A stretch of 63,274 nt of DNA from Hypholoma sublateritium FD-334 SS-4. Taxonomy: Eukaryota; Basidiomycota; Agaricomycetes; Agaricales; Strophariaceae. Positions 23,526 to 35,390 of this stretch are shown here, in pieces (positions within the stretch are counted from its first letter, which is position 1; each line of letters begins with the position of its first letter). Both the position numbers and the translations under genes were made by a program. Location: NCBI GenBank assembly GCA_000827495.1, contig KN817656.1, forward strand, positions 21,851 through 85,124, given 5' to 3'. The notes below the pieces were generated by a model. It worked only from the letters and a program-made list of their open reading frames with translations. It did no database searches and was not told where the DNA came from.

Positions 23526-26500
23526 ATGGGAAAAGGGCGCAAGTCAAACCATGCGCTACCTGACTGTGAGTCATCCAATCGCGCTTATGTATTTCACTCA
23601 TGTTGGGTATCAATAATCAGTTGTATATTTGTCGGACGACGGAAAAAAAGTTCGCTGTAGTATTTGCGGATCAATGCGTGCTGGACAGCCTGAGGATTCT
23701 ACCTGGATAAAGAAAGAAAGCTTGGCTTCTCATCTAAAGTCGGACCTTCACGCCCGCGCCTTCATTGCTCAGCGAGACAGCCTGTCCTCTCAAGCTGCTG
23801 GGGAACACTCCACACAAGAAGAAATAGCCATGGAACAGCAAATGGACTTCATTACCTTTGCTTCAACTGCGCATATTAAAAGCAAGATGACGAAGTCAAC
23901 TCAGGTCCTCGGGAACAGTAAAGAAGAAAAAGAATTTTGGGACAACTACCAATTTTTAGATGAGTCTTTCGATGCCGGAATAGACTCCAATGCCGCTGCA
24001 GTTAAAGAAAGGAGGCGGCTAGAGAAGGAGGCCAACGACTTTGATATCTGGCATGTCGAAGATTTTCTGCCAGAGGAAGGTACAACAACTGGTGAATTTC
24101 TGTTGGATGAATTGGAGCAAGACGATATCCTCACGGAGTTGTTGCGGAACGCCAGTAAGCTTATTGTATATGTCGTTAAAGGGCCCGATGCGTATGATGT
24201 TTTTGGATAGATATGGATGCACCTAGTGCTAGGGATATACTCGAGAAAGAGGGAACAGCGCTGGAAAGTCGGTCCAAGGTTTCCGATGCCTGGGCACCCT
24301 ATGAATCAAAATTGGTGAGGCATCAACAGTTCCACACCGCCATGATTACTGAATTATTTATTACGTGTTTCCTTGCAGATATTCCTCCTCGACACGCTTG
24401 ACAATCTTCCAAGGATGAGAGTTTCCAATTCACTGATGAAAGTATTCCTTTGGATACTCAGTGAGGCCGGCGCTCGTGATGTCCCTTCTTTTTACCACCT
24501 TCGTCAAGCACAGGCATCCATCCGGAAGGCGGCTGGAATTCCAACTATTCAACACAAATCTCCTAAGGGGAATGTCTATTCCACGAATGATCCACGCACT
24601 CTGGTGGCGATGGTAGGTGAAATCATCTTTCTTAAATAACATTGACAAAGTAGTTGCTCTTCTCAGGACTGGGCCAACCCCTCTGTGTGCGATCATATAC
24701 GCCGATATCCAGTGATTCCACCGGATGGGATTATCTCAGAAGTCTACCACGCACGAAAATGGCATAAGGATGTTGACCGGCATACCCTAAGCCCTATGCA
24801 TGATTCGGAGGACCGTCACTACTACATAGATGAATTAGCGCGCCTCAAGACTGGAAAATTTATTGTTCCTGTACGATGGCTCGAGGATGAAGATGGAAAT
24901 GTCTTCGCAGACGCATTTCCCGTGACTTTCAACGACCAGGTATGATACTTTGCCTTCATTTAAAAATTGCACGGGATGTTAACAACTTTAGTTTATTGCT
25001 AGTGTCGTTGATAACGGTACAATCTTAATAAAAGCGTCGGATCTTCAGGACAATTTTATGGACTTGGTGGAGTCTAATCTACTTCCTATCTGGAGCAGTA
25101 AGTTAAATACACGTGTCCTATCGTATAGTCTTACCAACGGAAACAGGTCAGACGGTCGAATCTGGACATCCGGGCCGTATGCCCAACCCAGATCGCGCTC
25201 TCGCTGAAGGTGATCCCCTGTACACGAGCTGGATAGACGTATTTGGTGATGACGTATCTGGAAATCGTTCGAAAAGCTGGAATAAACATTATAACACTTA
25301 CATTAGCCACAGAAACCTGCCCCGAAAATTTCTTCTACAGGAGTTTCACACACACTTTGTGTCAACTTCACAGGATGCTAGCATCCCTGAACAATTCCAC
25401 GGTATTAAGCAGATAATTGAGTATGGGAAAGTCGTTTATTCAAGGCAATTCATGGGCTGAATCAATGATAGGTCAACACATAAAAAACCGGTCAAGGTCC
25501 GCCATGGCACGTCGGGAGCAACAATCCGTTTTAAGATTTACGTTAACTGTGGCCCGGGAGACAATCCTGCTCAGAGCGAAGTCTGTGGCCATATCGGTGG
25601 AAATGGAAACCACCCTTGCAGAAAATGTCATGTTGGCGGGACGCAAGAATGTAAAGAAACGAACACTGGGTTTCATAATATGTTTGAGGTGTGCGATCAC
25701 GATTTCGAAATGAAGGAACTTACTGAATTAACTAGTCTGCAGCTCCTCGGTCTGGTGAAAACATCTTGCAGGATATCAAGCACCAGGTTGAACTGGCTTG
25801 TTTAGGTATTGCACAGAATGTGAAGAATGAGCAGACGAAAACAGGCATCAAAGATGCTTATACCCAATACTGGATTGACGACCTCATAGACCGCGCGCGA
25901 AAGCTGCGCAAGGACTGCCCTGAACGGACGACAACTGACATTCAGAACGAGTTGCTTGTCTGGGTGTATGAACATGGAAATGATATATATAACCCATTTT
26001 TGACATTGGACGGTGAGTTTTATTCGATTCGTTCACAGTACATTCAAATGATCCATATGACAGGGTTTGATCCGGCTGTTGATACGCCAGTGGAAATTCT
26101 CCACACCATACTTCTGGGCATCGTGAAGTACTTGTGGCACCAGTCGCATACGCCATGGACACCAAATCAAAAGCAGATATATTCCGTTCGCTTACAATCA
26201 ACTGACAGATCCGGACTTTCCATTCACGCCATCCGCGCTAACTACATCATGCAGTACGCTAACTCGTTGATTGGACGACAGTTCAAAGCTATTGCTCAGG
26301 TCAACGTATTCCATGTCTATGATCTTGTAGATTCCACGCGATTCCTCCTTACAAAAGCCGTGGGCGAGCTTGCAGCAATGTTGTGGATGCCGGAAATAAG
26401 GAACATGGAACAATATCTGGTATGTTTATCATGCTAATATCCTGTTTCCTCGCTCAATGTTCGCAGTCTGACGTCGAAGTCGCCGTTGCAAATGTACTCG

Positions 26501-27836
26501 ACTTGTTTGCACTAATTGACCCATCGAAAATTATTTCCAAGGTCAAATTGCACCTCCTTGCGCACTTGAAATCCGATATCCTCCGCTTTGGACCTCTTGT
26601 TGGCCTTTCTACTGAGGTCTTTGAATGTTTTAACGCTATCTTCCGATTTTGCTCCGTATTTTCCAACCATCTTGCCCCAAGTCGGGACATAGCCTTTCAG
26701 CTGGCCAGTCAAGAGGCATTGAAACATCGCCTCACCGGTGGCTGGTGGCCAACAGCGGATGGGAAATGGGATAGACCAGGACCCTCTCTTCGTAACTTCA
26801 TCCATGGCCATCCGACACTTCAAGCGCTTTTAGGCTGGACAAATGCAGAACAACTTGTTAATGGTGGGTGCTCGTTTTTACCGTAGATCTTAATTTAATT
26901 GTCGTATTCAGGATCATTTAGACTGGAGCCACTCAAGCGAGACAAAAATCGGAAAGTTGAAAACCGAAAGTACATTCCCTGGTCCCAGACGCAAAGCGCC
27001 ATGGCCATCAACTATCTATCAGAAGATGCTGATTCGAAATGGACACCTTGCAGATTTGCCGTTGCACGCTCGGGAGACAAATGCTTTGTGGGATCGTGGA
27101 TTTTTGCTACATCCTCGAGGGTCAGTTTAAGTTCCTCCAATTTTTATCTTTGCAAACTTCTTTTCAAATTCCTTTGCAGGCCAACGAATTGCTCACTGGT
27201 AGAATTGTTGAAATTCTGGCAAATGAAAGCAGTAGCCGTGCTGTTATCGCACTGGATATCTTCCAAGTACTTTCTACTCGACACATTACATTCGGGATGC
27301 CGATGTTAGCTCGACGCTATGAAGAAAGAAGCCTGACTGTCATTCCTTCGACTGTATGTCCTTCTTGTTACCTTCAATAGTCAGGGCTGTCATTTTAAAA
27401 ATATCTTCAGGCCATAGATTTTCTGTACAACGTACAGCATGATTGCCCTCTTGCGAAATGTACCGCCTCAGGAAAGCAACCATTAATGCAGGAGCGCATA
27501 GAATCAGGTCTATTGAAAGACTATATTGAACACCAGCTAATTGATCGCTTTGTTATCAACACCCATGCATTTCACAACGCACACTTACTTCGCGCGACGT
27601 TGCCGCGCTCTCTTGTTTCTCCTATCCCGCTTCACCAGGATCGAGAGGCAAAACATCGTGAAATTGCAGAGAGTCTTCGAATCACCCAGGAGACCAAGCG
27701 AATAGCAACAAAAGCTCGTTCAGAGCTGAAGAAGCAGGCAGTTATCGGTGTTGGAGGAACGTCATCTGGACCCAACAAGCGAACGAGGGTGGAATTTGAA
27801 ATGGAGCAGGAGGGATTAAATCTAACTGGAACATGA
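23526..27836 (+). CDS. Tnp2-like (CACTA-type) transposase-related protein, 14 exons
   Basis: Exons 23526-23565, 23621-24154, 24211-24314, 24379-24612, 24667-24939, 24992-25097, 25147-25420, 25472-25688, 25736-26012, 26064-26419, 26467-26863, 26912-27120, 27180-27353 and 27411-27836 sum to 3621 nt (1206 residues, no internal stop). The N-terminus has a zinc-finger-like CSICGS...HLKSDLH. The core has [40 protein letters not shown], then [18 protein letters not shown] followed by CRKCHVGG. It resembles the Tnp2 arrangement in which a GDN motif precedes a Cys-rich CRxC knuckle. [16 protein letters not shown] and [20 protein letters not shown] follow. This is an abundant Agaricomycete family that I associate with Tnp2-type transposases, but the catalytic residues are inferred, not proven. 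The start is the first ATG, and the first exon encodes only 13 residues. The frame appears intact. Confidence 0.65.
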
Positions 27837-28298
27837 CTTCGATGCAACTAGAGCATTTGTTATATATTATATATTTCTGTGATATTTCCGCCCTTTTTGA
27901 GCTCGAGGGCCAGAGCTTTCCTCTTTTTATTTTCTACTTAGTAGCCATGGAGCGGGCTGCGGCTCACTCAACATTCGAATCTCAGCCCCGTGGGACGCAC
28001 TTAGCATGCTCATGGAGTTTACAAAATTGCAGATGTCGCAGAGCCGCGCAGCTGTGGGCATGTAAATTAGGCAAAATTGGTTGCCCTCTGCGCCAGTTCG
28101 TGAAATATAGGCTACGCGGACACGCGCAGATTATGCCCCGCAGAACGCCGTTCAATTGGCTCAGAGGCCCCGACAACGTGACACATATTTGTGAATGTGT
28201 GGCATAATATATGGCACTTGCTCACACTGCGGCCCTGCAGGAGAAAAACGTAAACTCGTACCGATATAAACTTGATAAAGTCAAGATCAAGCATTGTC
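27837..28298. other. Intergenic, nothing identified
   Basis: Downstream of the Tnp2-like stop. I searched it by eye for an inverted match to the region upstream of 23526 and found none that is convincing. Confidence 0.4.
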
Positions 28299-30819
28299 AT
28301 GAATATTCTCAACGCTATCTTCTACGCCCTCATGTCTGCAGTCGGCTTGACCGACACCAGCCCCGATGGTGCGGCATCGCAAACATCGGGATCTGAACCC
28401 GAGCCCACACCTGCCGAGCCCATCATTCCTAGGCAAATACTCGCCTTCAGAACCATAACTCTCCTACTCTCCCAGCTTCAGAAGAACCAAAATTTACCAT
28501 ATGAACCATACAAGATGTCACCACAAGAGTCCCGAGAAGCCAAAATAGCGGATGCCTTTGCTCACGTCGCCACTGCCCAACATGATGTTATTGCTATTTC
28601 AACACGTCGTACACCGTCGGATCTGAATGTTGTGGCTATCACTGAAAACCAGGACGGAACATCAACCCCAGACATCCCACCCGCGAAGCTGACCCCCATC
28701 TTCGGCCGTTTTTGCTTCACGAAGAACTCCTGGAGCAGAGAACCAGACCCTGCGATGAGAAACAGCAGCGCATTCCCTAGGATCGTCGCCGTCACACCCA
28801 TCGTGTTAGGAAGCCAGACGTTAGAGGCTTATCTTGAGGAGTTACGGGCAAAATGGTAAGTGCTCCCTACGAACAGCCTTCTCAGAGTATCTCATATATT
28901 ACTGTTTCATAGGATCCCGCTAGACCTGCCTACTCACTTACCGGTGGTGGGAGAACTAATGGTCAAATTGCAAGAACGAAATTCTACGCCCTACGAAGAA
29001 TTCATGAAGCACACAATTGCTACGTGCCATGGGAAGATGTTTCGACGATTCGAGCACTCCTGGTCCCAAGTCTTTTATCGTTCTTTGAGCAATGTGACAA
29101 ACATCCCATGCGACAATATTCCATGCGAAGATTCTGCCGAGTCCCAACACTCATATAAGGCCCAGTACGCAAGTGATCACGACTTTTTGACAGGGCTTGC
29201 CAATATCGATAAGCACAATCCTGAATGGAAACTCTCCATCTTGATTCCGAACTTGATGTCGATTACCCGCGCATTACCTCCCAGGGGCAGCCCCTTATTT
29301 CTCTACAACAGCAATACTCGCGTCGAATACCACAATTTTTTGTGTCTCATCTTGAAACAGTTCCGGGTTCACATCCAAAACCTCTATAAGCTTACGACGC
29401 CAGCATCCCAAAGCTCCACGGACAAGCAACCAAAACCAAAACTTCCTACAGAACCGCCCAATATTCAAAATTTAGTGGGCGACATCTTTGTTACAGGATA
29501 TACTCTTTGGAAGATGGCTCGTGGGCGTTCATTTGAGATTCATCTGAAAAACATCCAGCATCTTCTCCTGAATCCCCGGGATATATTGTCGGAGTCGACG
29601 AAGTTGGCGCCGGAGTCAGACCCAAATGTAGAATATAATGAAGAACTCGAGACGACCATCCCTTTTGCCGAGCCTGGCAGGCCTGAGCCCTTGTGGAAGG
29701 CTTATAGGGATTGGACGATACTGATGATCGTTCAGTTCGAAGCGGCGTCTACTCTGCGACAATTTGTTCGCTCACCAGATTATGACCAGCAGCCCGTGAG
29801 CGTCACGATTTTGCTCGGAACGCCCACTAGCAATAAAATCCTCCCATTGGACGACCTCTTTGTTTCAGACTTCTTTCCAGGAGATCATAAATTCAATAAA
29901 AGCATAGGCGCCTTTATCAAGAAAGCTTTATCCGCTAAACACCAGTATGATAACTGTGTTGAAGCCTTGACGTTCTGGAATGACAAACGGTCCACGGTGG
30001 GCCCCCCGGAAATGACCCGAAAACACTTCTGCCTTGTTATTCTCGGACATATGGCTGCAATGTTGTCTGCTGACCCCAACAAGCGTCACGCGGCGGTTTT
30101 TAGTACGGTAAAAGAATTGTTATATGATTGGCAATTCCACCCTTCCATTGCCGGCACGGAGGGGGGCAGACTGGTAACGGCGACGCTTCCAGAAGTTATT
30201 GACAGAATTTCCGAGGTGCTTCAGGCACATGTCGATCTTCTATGTCAGGAGCTCGACGAATATGGACCTGTACCGCATCTAAAATTCAATTTCGACGGCT
30301 CGCTACACTGCGAGACCTGTCTTGCTGCCCTTCTCGACCCTCTTACGAGGCAACGTCTTGCAGGCAATCTGGATTTCAAGGACGTAATGGAGGCCACAGA
30401 GGTAGGTTATTCCTGCGATCTCTTTTTTGGCACCGAACCCTCATTTGTTGTGATGATAGGACTTTGGGCACATACTTGGAGTATCAAAACGTTCCTGTCC
30501 GGCGTGTCGCTATTTTCTTTCCCTGTTGTCGCCCGACGATCCCTTCATCACGCGAAGCTCCCACAGTTCAATTACAGCTTGCACTCTACCAGTATGGACT
30601 GACGAAGATGTTGTGGCTGAGATGAACTCCTTTTTTGGGGGTCTATTGCGAAAAAAACTCGTGCAGCAAATGGTCACCCGAGATAGGCTGCGTAAGAGAT
30701 CCTTTGTGTCACAGGACTCACAGGGCCTTTCTTCCGAAAGTTTTGCATCGGGGGATGGCAACGTTCCAGGATTCAACGACTGTAAAAACACCGCTCCTTT
30801 GGGTAAACCGCCTGTTTGA
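28299..30819 (+). CDS. Probable nucleic-acid-deaminase-fold protein (OTT_1508-like), 3 exons
   Basis: Exons 28299-28855, 28913-30401 and 30460-30819 sum to 2406 nt (801 residues). The introns are 57 and 58 nt with normal borders. About 650 N-terminal residues are helical and show no motif I know. The last 170 residues hold a zinc-deaminase-like pair: HxE in SLHCETCLAALLD and CxxC in SKRSCPACRYFLSLL, about 40 residues apart. That spacing and pattern match deaminase-superfamily active sites (H[AC]E ... CxxC), and I recall fungal OTT_1508-like members with this layout. Substrate unknown: it could act on nucleic acids or nucleotides, or the fold could be catalytically dead. The second intron splits the two motifs. 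It lies 462 bp after the Tnp2-like gene on the same strand. The start is the first in-frame ATG. Confidence 0.6.
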
Positions 30820-31156
30820 CAGGGCTTGTTGTATCATCAGTGTATTCCAATCCAATTCATTTCTTATCAGACACCGGAATCCGAAGCACAGAATCACACC
30901 GCACCAGATCATCCAGGTAAAGACGCTGTCGCAATTGACGTGGCTCGCGCTGCAAGGTAAAATGCTGGTGCGTGGGGCGACATGTTGGTCTGTTGATCCG
31001 CAAGCAGTAAAGACTTACAAACCGGGTGTAAGCACTCTCCGTTAATCATATTAAGGGTCATTTTGATCATCCTGAGTCATACATAAACTCGAGTCATTCA
31101 CAGAATATATATATATATTGGTTCTTGGCTCTGGATCCTTTCACTTATCGCACCAG
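30820..31156. promoter_or_regulatory. Intergenic region with a long TATA tract upstream of the next gene
   Basis: An (AT)7 tract at 31105-31118 lies about 40 bp before the ATG at 31157 and could serve as a TATA element. Nothing else is seen in the interval. Confidence 0.35.
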
Positions 31157-32518
31157 ATGGCTTCTACTCCCACTCCTCAAGTCCTTGCGGGGCTTCCTGC
31201 TATCAACCAACCCCAAACTGCTTCTTCTGGTCGGCCACTTCAGAGGGAAGGTGCTCAATATTTTCTTTCAGAAGCGGAGCATGCATTGGCAGAAGCCATG
31301 ATGAGATCGAGTCCGACGCCAGAACCGTTGCTTGGAAAGCGAGCCCGTGATGACGACCAACGAGGTGCCGATGACCACGACACCGAACCCGACGAAGAAG
31401 AGTCTCCGACGACAAGTCCACAATCGATTCCTTCCATAAGCAATCTCACTAGTGCGACTCTACGCTATGCGGCGAAAAAGAAGCTACGCCCCGACCAGCG
31501 CGACGAAGTAGAAGCTTTCTTCTCTGTGCGTACTTAATGGAGCTTTTTGGGAGATTCCGTCTAACACATTGAATAGGAAACTGTACTTGGCCGCCAGGCT
31601 AAATTATTTATCGGCATGATGGCCCTTGAAAATAAAGTGGACGCTTTTCGATCCACGACACCACCTTACCAGCTGTCAGACGAGCTCAAAGTATGTAAGC
31701 CCTCTTTTCCCACTGCGTACACTGCTAATCCCACCCGTAAGGTAAACATCACTAATTATGGAATGGCTGTCATGCTTTCCGTTAACATCAGTGCATACAA
31801 AGGCGGTGTTCCTCGCAATCACGTCCTTGTTTGCATTCCATTTTTCATCACATGAATTAATAATTGAATATTCTCTAGGACATTCTGAAGAGATATCGTT
31901 TCGACCTGCCAGTGGGGATCGAACACGACTACGCTAACTGGGAAAAAATTTCCGCTTATGTCAGCTTTGCGCTTACTCAAAACCGCTCGAAAGTGAAGAA
32001 GGCGGTACGTGACCCACAGTGTTTAATTAATTACGCAGATCATATATCTATATCAGATCAAGGCCAGTATTACGTTGAGCACCAATGTCTTCACCCTTGC
32101 ACAGGGCATTGTTAGTTCTACCCCATGTCAGCCAACGATACAGCTTTGCTCCCGTGTTGCGCTCATGGTGAGTGATACTTACATATTACCTGCAGAATAT
32201 GTCTTTGAATTTTTCTTTTAGCGCTCTGTTTACGTTGAATGTCGTGGATCTGAAAAGTATTGGAACCTCATTGATGCCCGCCTTGAGTTCATCCGATCAA
32301 AGGCAGATGGCTCAGCTGTTAAAGTAGCAAGGTGATTTCATCTCAGCTGTCTGGTGATTATATTCTTATATTCTATCTACAGGGGATTCACAGATATCTT
32401 AAAGAATGACCGTGCTTTGTACGGCGTGGATGAAGATTATGTGATTGGAGATGTGATTGCTGATGAATGGCAACAACGTGTGGATAATGTAGTAGGAGGG
32501 TCAGGGGATGCAGAATAA
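31157..32518 (+). CDS. Uncharacterised basidiomycete protein, 7 exons, 350 residues
   Basis: Exons 31157-31525, 31577-31690, 31742-31828, 31879-32004, 32057-32167, 32222-32331 and 32383-32518 sum to 1053 nt. The third intron uses a GTTTGC donor. The N-terminus is disordered and acidic with a basic patch (LLGKRARDDDQRGADDHD). It is followed by SATLRYAAKKKLRPDQRDEV and a mostly helical domain containing LKRYRFDLPVGIE and CSRVALMRSVYVEC. I recognise the family as multicopy in Agaricomycetes and of unknown function. Helical and charged, it might be a nucleic-acid or protein-interaction module, but no motif proves this. The reading frame is intact. Confidence 0.7.
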
Positions 32519-32761
32519 TAACATCCACCTGCTTGACTGGATTAGATATGCTCTGAAATTGATCAATCTTCACTTGCCCAATCATCTGAGACGATGTAAA
32601 TATGCTGTTGTTCTGGAAGATTGAGGCCCAGCGAGGCCCTGTCTACCATTTGTATGCAGACCTGTCCACACCAATGCATGAGTGTAATTACGATGATTCA
32701 GTTATAATATATGAATGCGAATAGTTTTATATAGAGAATATGAATATGTATGGGTGGAAAT

Positions 32762-33600
32762 TGGCTGCAAATCAAATGGGTACCTTCCTCTAATCTATGA
32801 CATCTGCAGCTAATTACAAACGCACACAAAGCACCAATACAGACATATCGCTGGGAAAGCTAATGACATTTCAATAGCGCAAATAAATGCCTAACTATCA
32901 GCTTTCAAATTGACTCGTAATCACCAAGAGTATAACATTGACTGACCATAAGTAATTTCAGATAGGCAAGGTATTTAAATATCTGTGGATAGGGTCAATA
33001 CATTCATGGTATGAGTCTGGCTAGACGGAGCAAAGTAGTACTGCGTAAAAGCTGCCAATGGGCTGTAGATTGAGATGGGTACCTTTCTCCAATATGCGTC
33101 ATCCAGAGCCAATTACAGACGCGGAAAGAGTAAATTTACAGACAGGTGGCTGAGAAATCTAATGTCATATCAATAGCATGAAAAAATGTCTAACTATTAG
33201 CTTGTCGAACTGACTCGTAATCCCCAAGAATGTAACATTGACTAAACGTAAGTAATTTCGGATAGGCGAGGAATTTTAACATCTGTGGTTAGGGTTGACA
33301 AAATCATGGCATGAGTCTGGCTAGATGGCGCAAAATAGTACTGCGTAAAAGCTGGAAATGAGCCGTAAATTGACATCGGTACCTTCCTCAAATATGCGCC
33401 ATTCACAGCCAATTACAAACACAGAAAAAACAATTATACAGATGTATATCGGAGCAAGCTAATGTCATATCAATAGCGCGAAAAAATGCCTAACTATCAG
33501 CTCTTAAAACGACTCATAATCATCAATATTGTATCACGAACTGCACGTAAGCAATTTCAGATGGGCGAGGAACTCAATCATGTATGGACAGGATACACAA
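32762..33600. repeat. Tandem repeat, about 300-bp unit, about 2.8 copies
   Basis: Anchor GGTACC recurs at about 32779, 33078 and 33378, a period of 299-300 bp. Each unit contains similar blocks in order: GGTACCTTCCTC, AGCCAATTACA, GCCTAACTATCAGC, GACTCGTAATC and AAGTAATTTCAGATAGG. Units are diverged by scattered substitutions. No coding potential. The 243 bp before the array holds nothing notable. Confidence 0.85.
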
Positions 33601-33798
33601 TCACATGGCATGCACTCGTCAGATCTCATAGATACCTCGGTACATTATACCCACTGCCCACGTCGGATGTGGTCACGGTGTCCAAATCCCAGAGGCCAAC
33701 TGTCGACAACGTTGTTTTCACGTAGCGTCAATGTTTAAAAAAGACCGTGACTTCGTGTGAACTCCACGGCACAGACATGTTTGATTCAAATGGCGGTG

Positions 33799-33916
33799 TA
33801 GACAGCTGCGCTGCGATTGATGGAATAGCTGCTTTTTTAACGAAGATATTTACTAAGCAAAGTAAATATCTTCGTTAAAAAAGCAGCTATTCCATCAATC
33901 GCAGCGCAGCTGTCTA
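33799..33916. repeat. Perfect hairpin: 56-bp arms, 6-nt loop
   Basis: Left arm 33799-33854 and right arm 33861-33916 are exact reverse complements around the loop AAGCAA. The arms begin TAGACAGCTGCGCTGCGATT. The right arm overlaps by two bases (TA) the start of the inverted 288-bp repeat. A perfect long palindrome here suggests either a fold-back event or an assembly or cloning artefact. Confidence 0.95.
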
Positions 33917-34202
33917 GGCCTAACAAATATCTTTCTAACACATGTCTTAGCATGTCTGTCCGATCAAAATTGACCATGAAACATCCTAATCATTCAAAAG
34001 GGGGAGGAGGAGATAGTACACTTCGGAGTTTTCACCCATTCAACTTGCTTGATCTGCTGTATAAACACTCAAACCATATAGGTATATACTACCACTGCAC
34101 TATCTAAAAAATTTGAAGGAAATCCCCCATGAATTGACAGAGATAGACTCTTATCTGTGCTGGTGGGAAGGGGGATGATGCCACCATCAGTATTTGATCA
34201 GC
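33915..34202. repeat. Inverted copy of 42-329
   Basis: Reverse complement of the window start, running from the hairpin directly to the assembly gap. Confidence 0.9.
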
Positions 34203-34317
34203 NNNNNNNNNNNNNNNNNNNNNNNNNNNNNNNNNNNNNNNNNNNNNNNNNNNNNNNNNNNNNNNNNNNNNNNNNNNNNNNNNNNNNNNNNNNNNNNNNN
34301 NNNNNNNNNNNNNNNNN
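34203..34317. other. Assembly gap (115 Ns)
   Basis: An uninterrupted run of N. Further single Ns occur at about 34475, 34787, 34849, 34857, 34868, 35055 and 35294, so assembly quality is low around here. The order of the two sides should be treated with caution. Confidence 0.98.
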
Positions 34318-35160
34318 TTCCCCACATAAAATTGGTATCACCTGAAAGCTATGAATGAGGAGATTCAGAATATATTTTTTATAGGTAAATGTGGCAAGTA
34401 TTGGTGAAGCAATTGAGGAGGTGACATTATGGTTGAATCTGCTTACAAATCATTCCCAACTCGGACTACATGATNATACATGCTTCCTCCTGCCCCTCCC
34501 ACTTGCCCTACATCCCAAATCAGGGTGTATTTTTGAAGATATAGATGTACTGTTGATTCTGGTGAAAGATGGGACCATGGGGGTCAGTATTCATTGAGAT
34601 ATTACATAGTCTATTTTGCTGGTGATCAAAAAGGCCAAAAAGCGAAATCAGTAGGCTATTCACCACCTTCCACTTCACCTATTCACACAATCAGACTACC
34701 AAATTGAAGATATGGATTGACTGATCCTACTATTAAAATTTGGGGTGCTGAAGCGAAGTATTCATAAAGATATTGAGCAAGCAATANTTGCTGCAAGGTT
34801 TTGACCTAAAAATAGTCTAAAAAAGCGGACTACATGTCTATTTCTCACNTTCCAGTNCTCCTATTCANACATTTAAGACATCATTTGAAAGCTACAGATG
34901 AGCTGATCCTTCCTATGCATTTAAATGTGGAGGGACAGCAATATTTAGGGAGGAATTGAGTGGTATATCTGCATGATCTATCTATGTTCCGAGTTTCTGA
35001 TCTAAAAATAGGTACAAAAAAGCGAAGATTTAATATTGAAATACAGGCATATGTNCAGTGAAAGTGGCCATTCTGATCACTTTTTTTGGAAGTGTGGGAA
35101 TATTTGATGTGCCCACCTAAGATCTAATCACAAGATCAGTGAATTTCGCTTTTTTGAGGT
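34318..35160. repeat. Diverged satellite, about 190-bp period, AAAAAGCGAA motif
   Basis: The motif AAAAAGCG(A/G)A occurs near 34637, 34820 and 35017 (spacing 183 and 197), and inverted at 35144. Between motifs, related segments recur, such as (A/G)AAGATAT, TTCATAAAGATATTGAG and GAGCTGATCC. The window start carries the inverted motif too, linking it to this satellite family. Confidence 0.5.
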
Positions 35161-35254
35161 GTGTGGGAATTTTTATGATGGCAAGTCGGCACAGCACAGG
35201 CATGGCTGCTTTTTTCAAACTCAGCTACATGCCAGCTGGTGCCGGAAAACATGC

Positions 35255-35390
35255 TGGGCAACTGCCCAGGCATAGAAAGAAATTACTTTGGCTNTGGCTT
35301 GAAAATGGCTGTTGGGCAGTTGCCCAAGCTCTTGGGCAACTGCCCCTGTGGATGCATGGGACTACTTGGGCAACTGCCCATATCTAATGC
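35255..35390. repeat. Cluster of the palindrome GGGCAGTTGCCC / GGGCAACTGCCC
   Basis: At least four copies of a 12-16 bp palindrome lie within 130 bp. The same palindrome family occurs inside the inverted-repeat element at 42890-43700, so this is probably a partial copy or relative of that element. Upstream text at 35203 (CATGGCTGCTTTTTTCA) also resembles 42858. Confidence 0.7.

Noticed and set aside
23629..23631. TTG as the start of the Tnp2-like gene
   Set aside because: Splicing from an ATG at 23526 through a 55-nt intron enters the same frame and gives a conserved N-terminus.
23310..28298. CACTA-type terminal inverted repeats around the Tnp2-like gene
   Set aside because: CACTG occurs in both flanks, but I could not extend any pair into a convincing inverted repeat.
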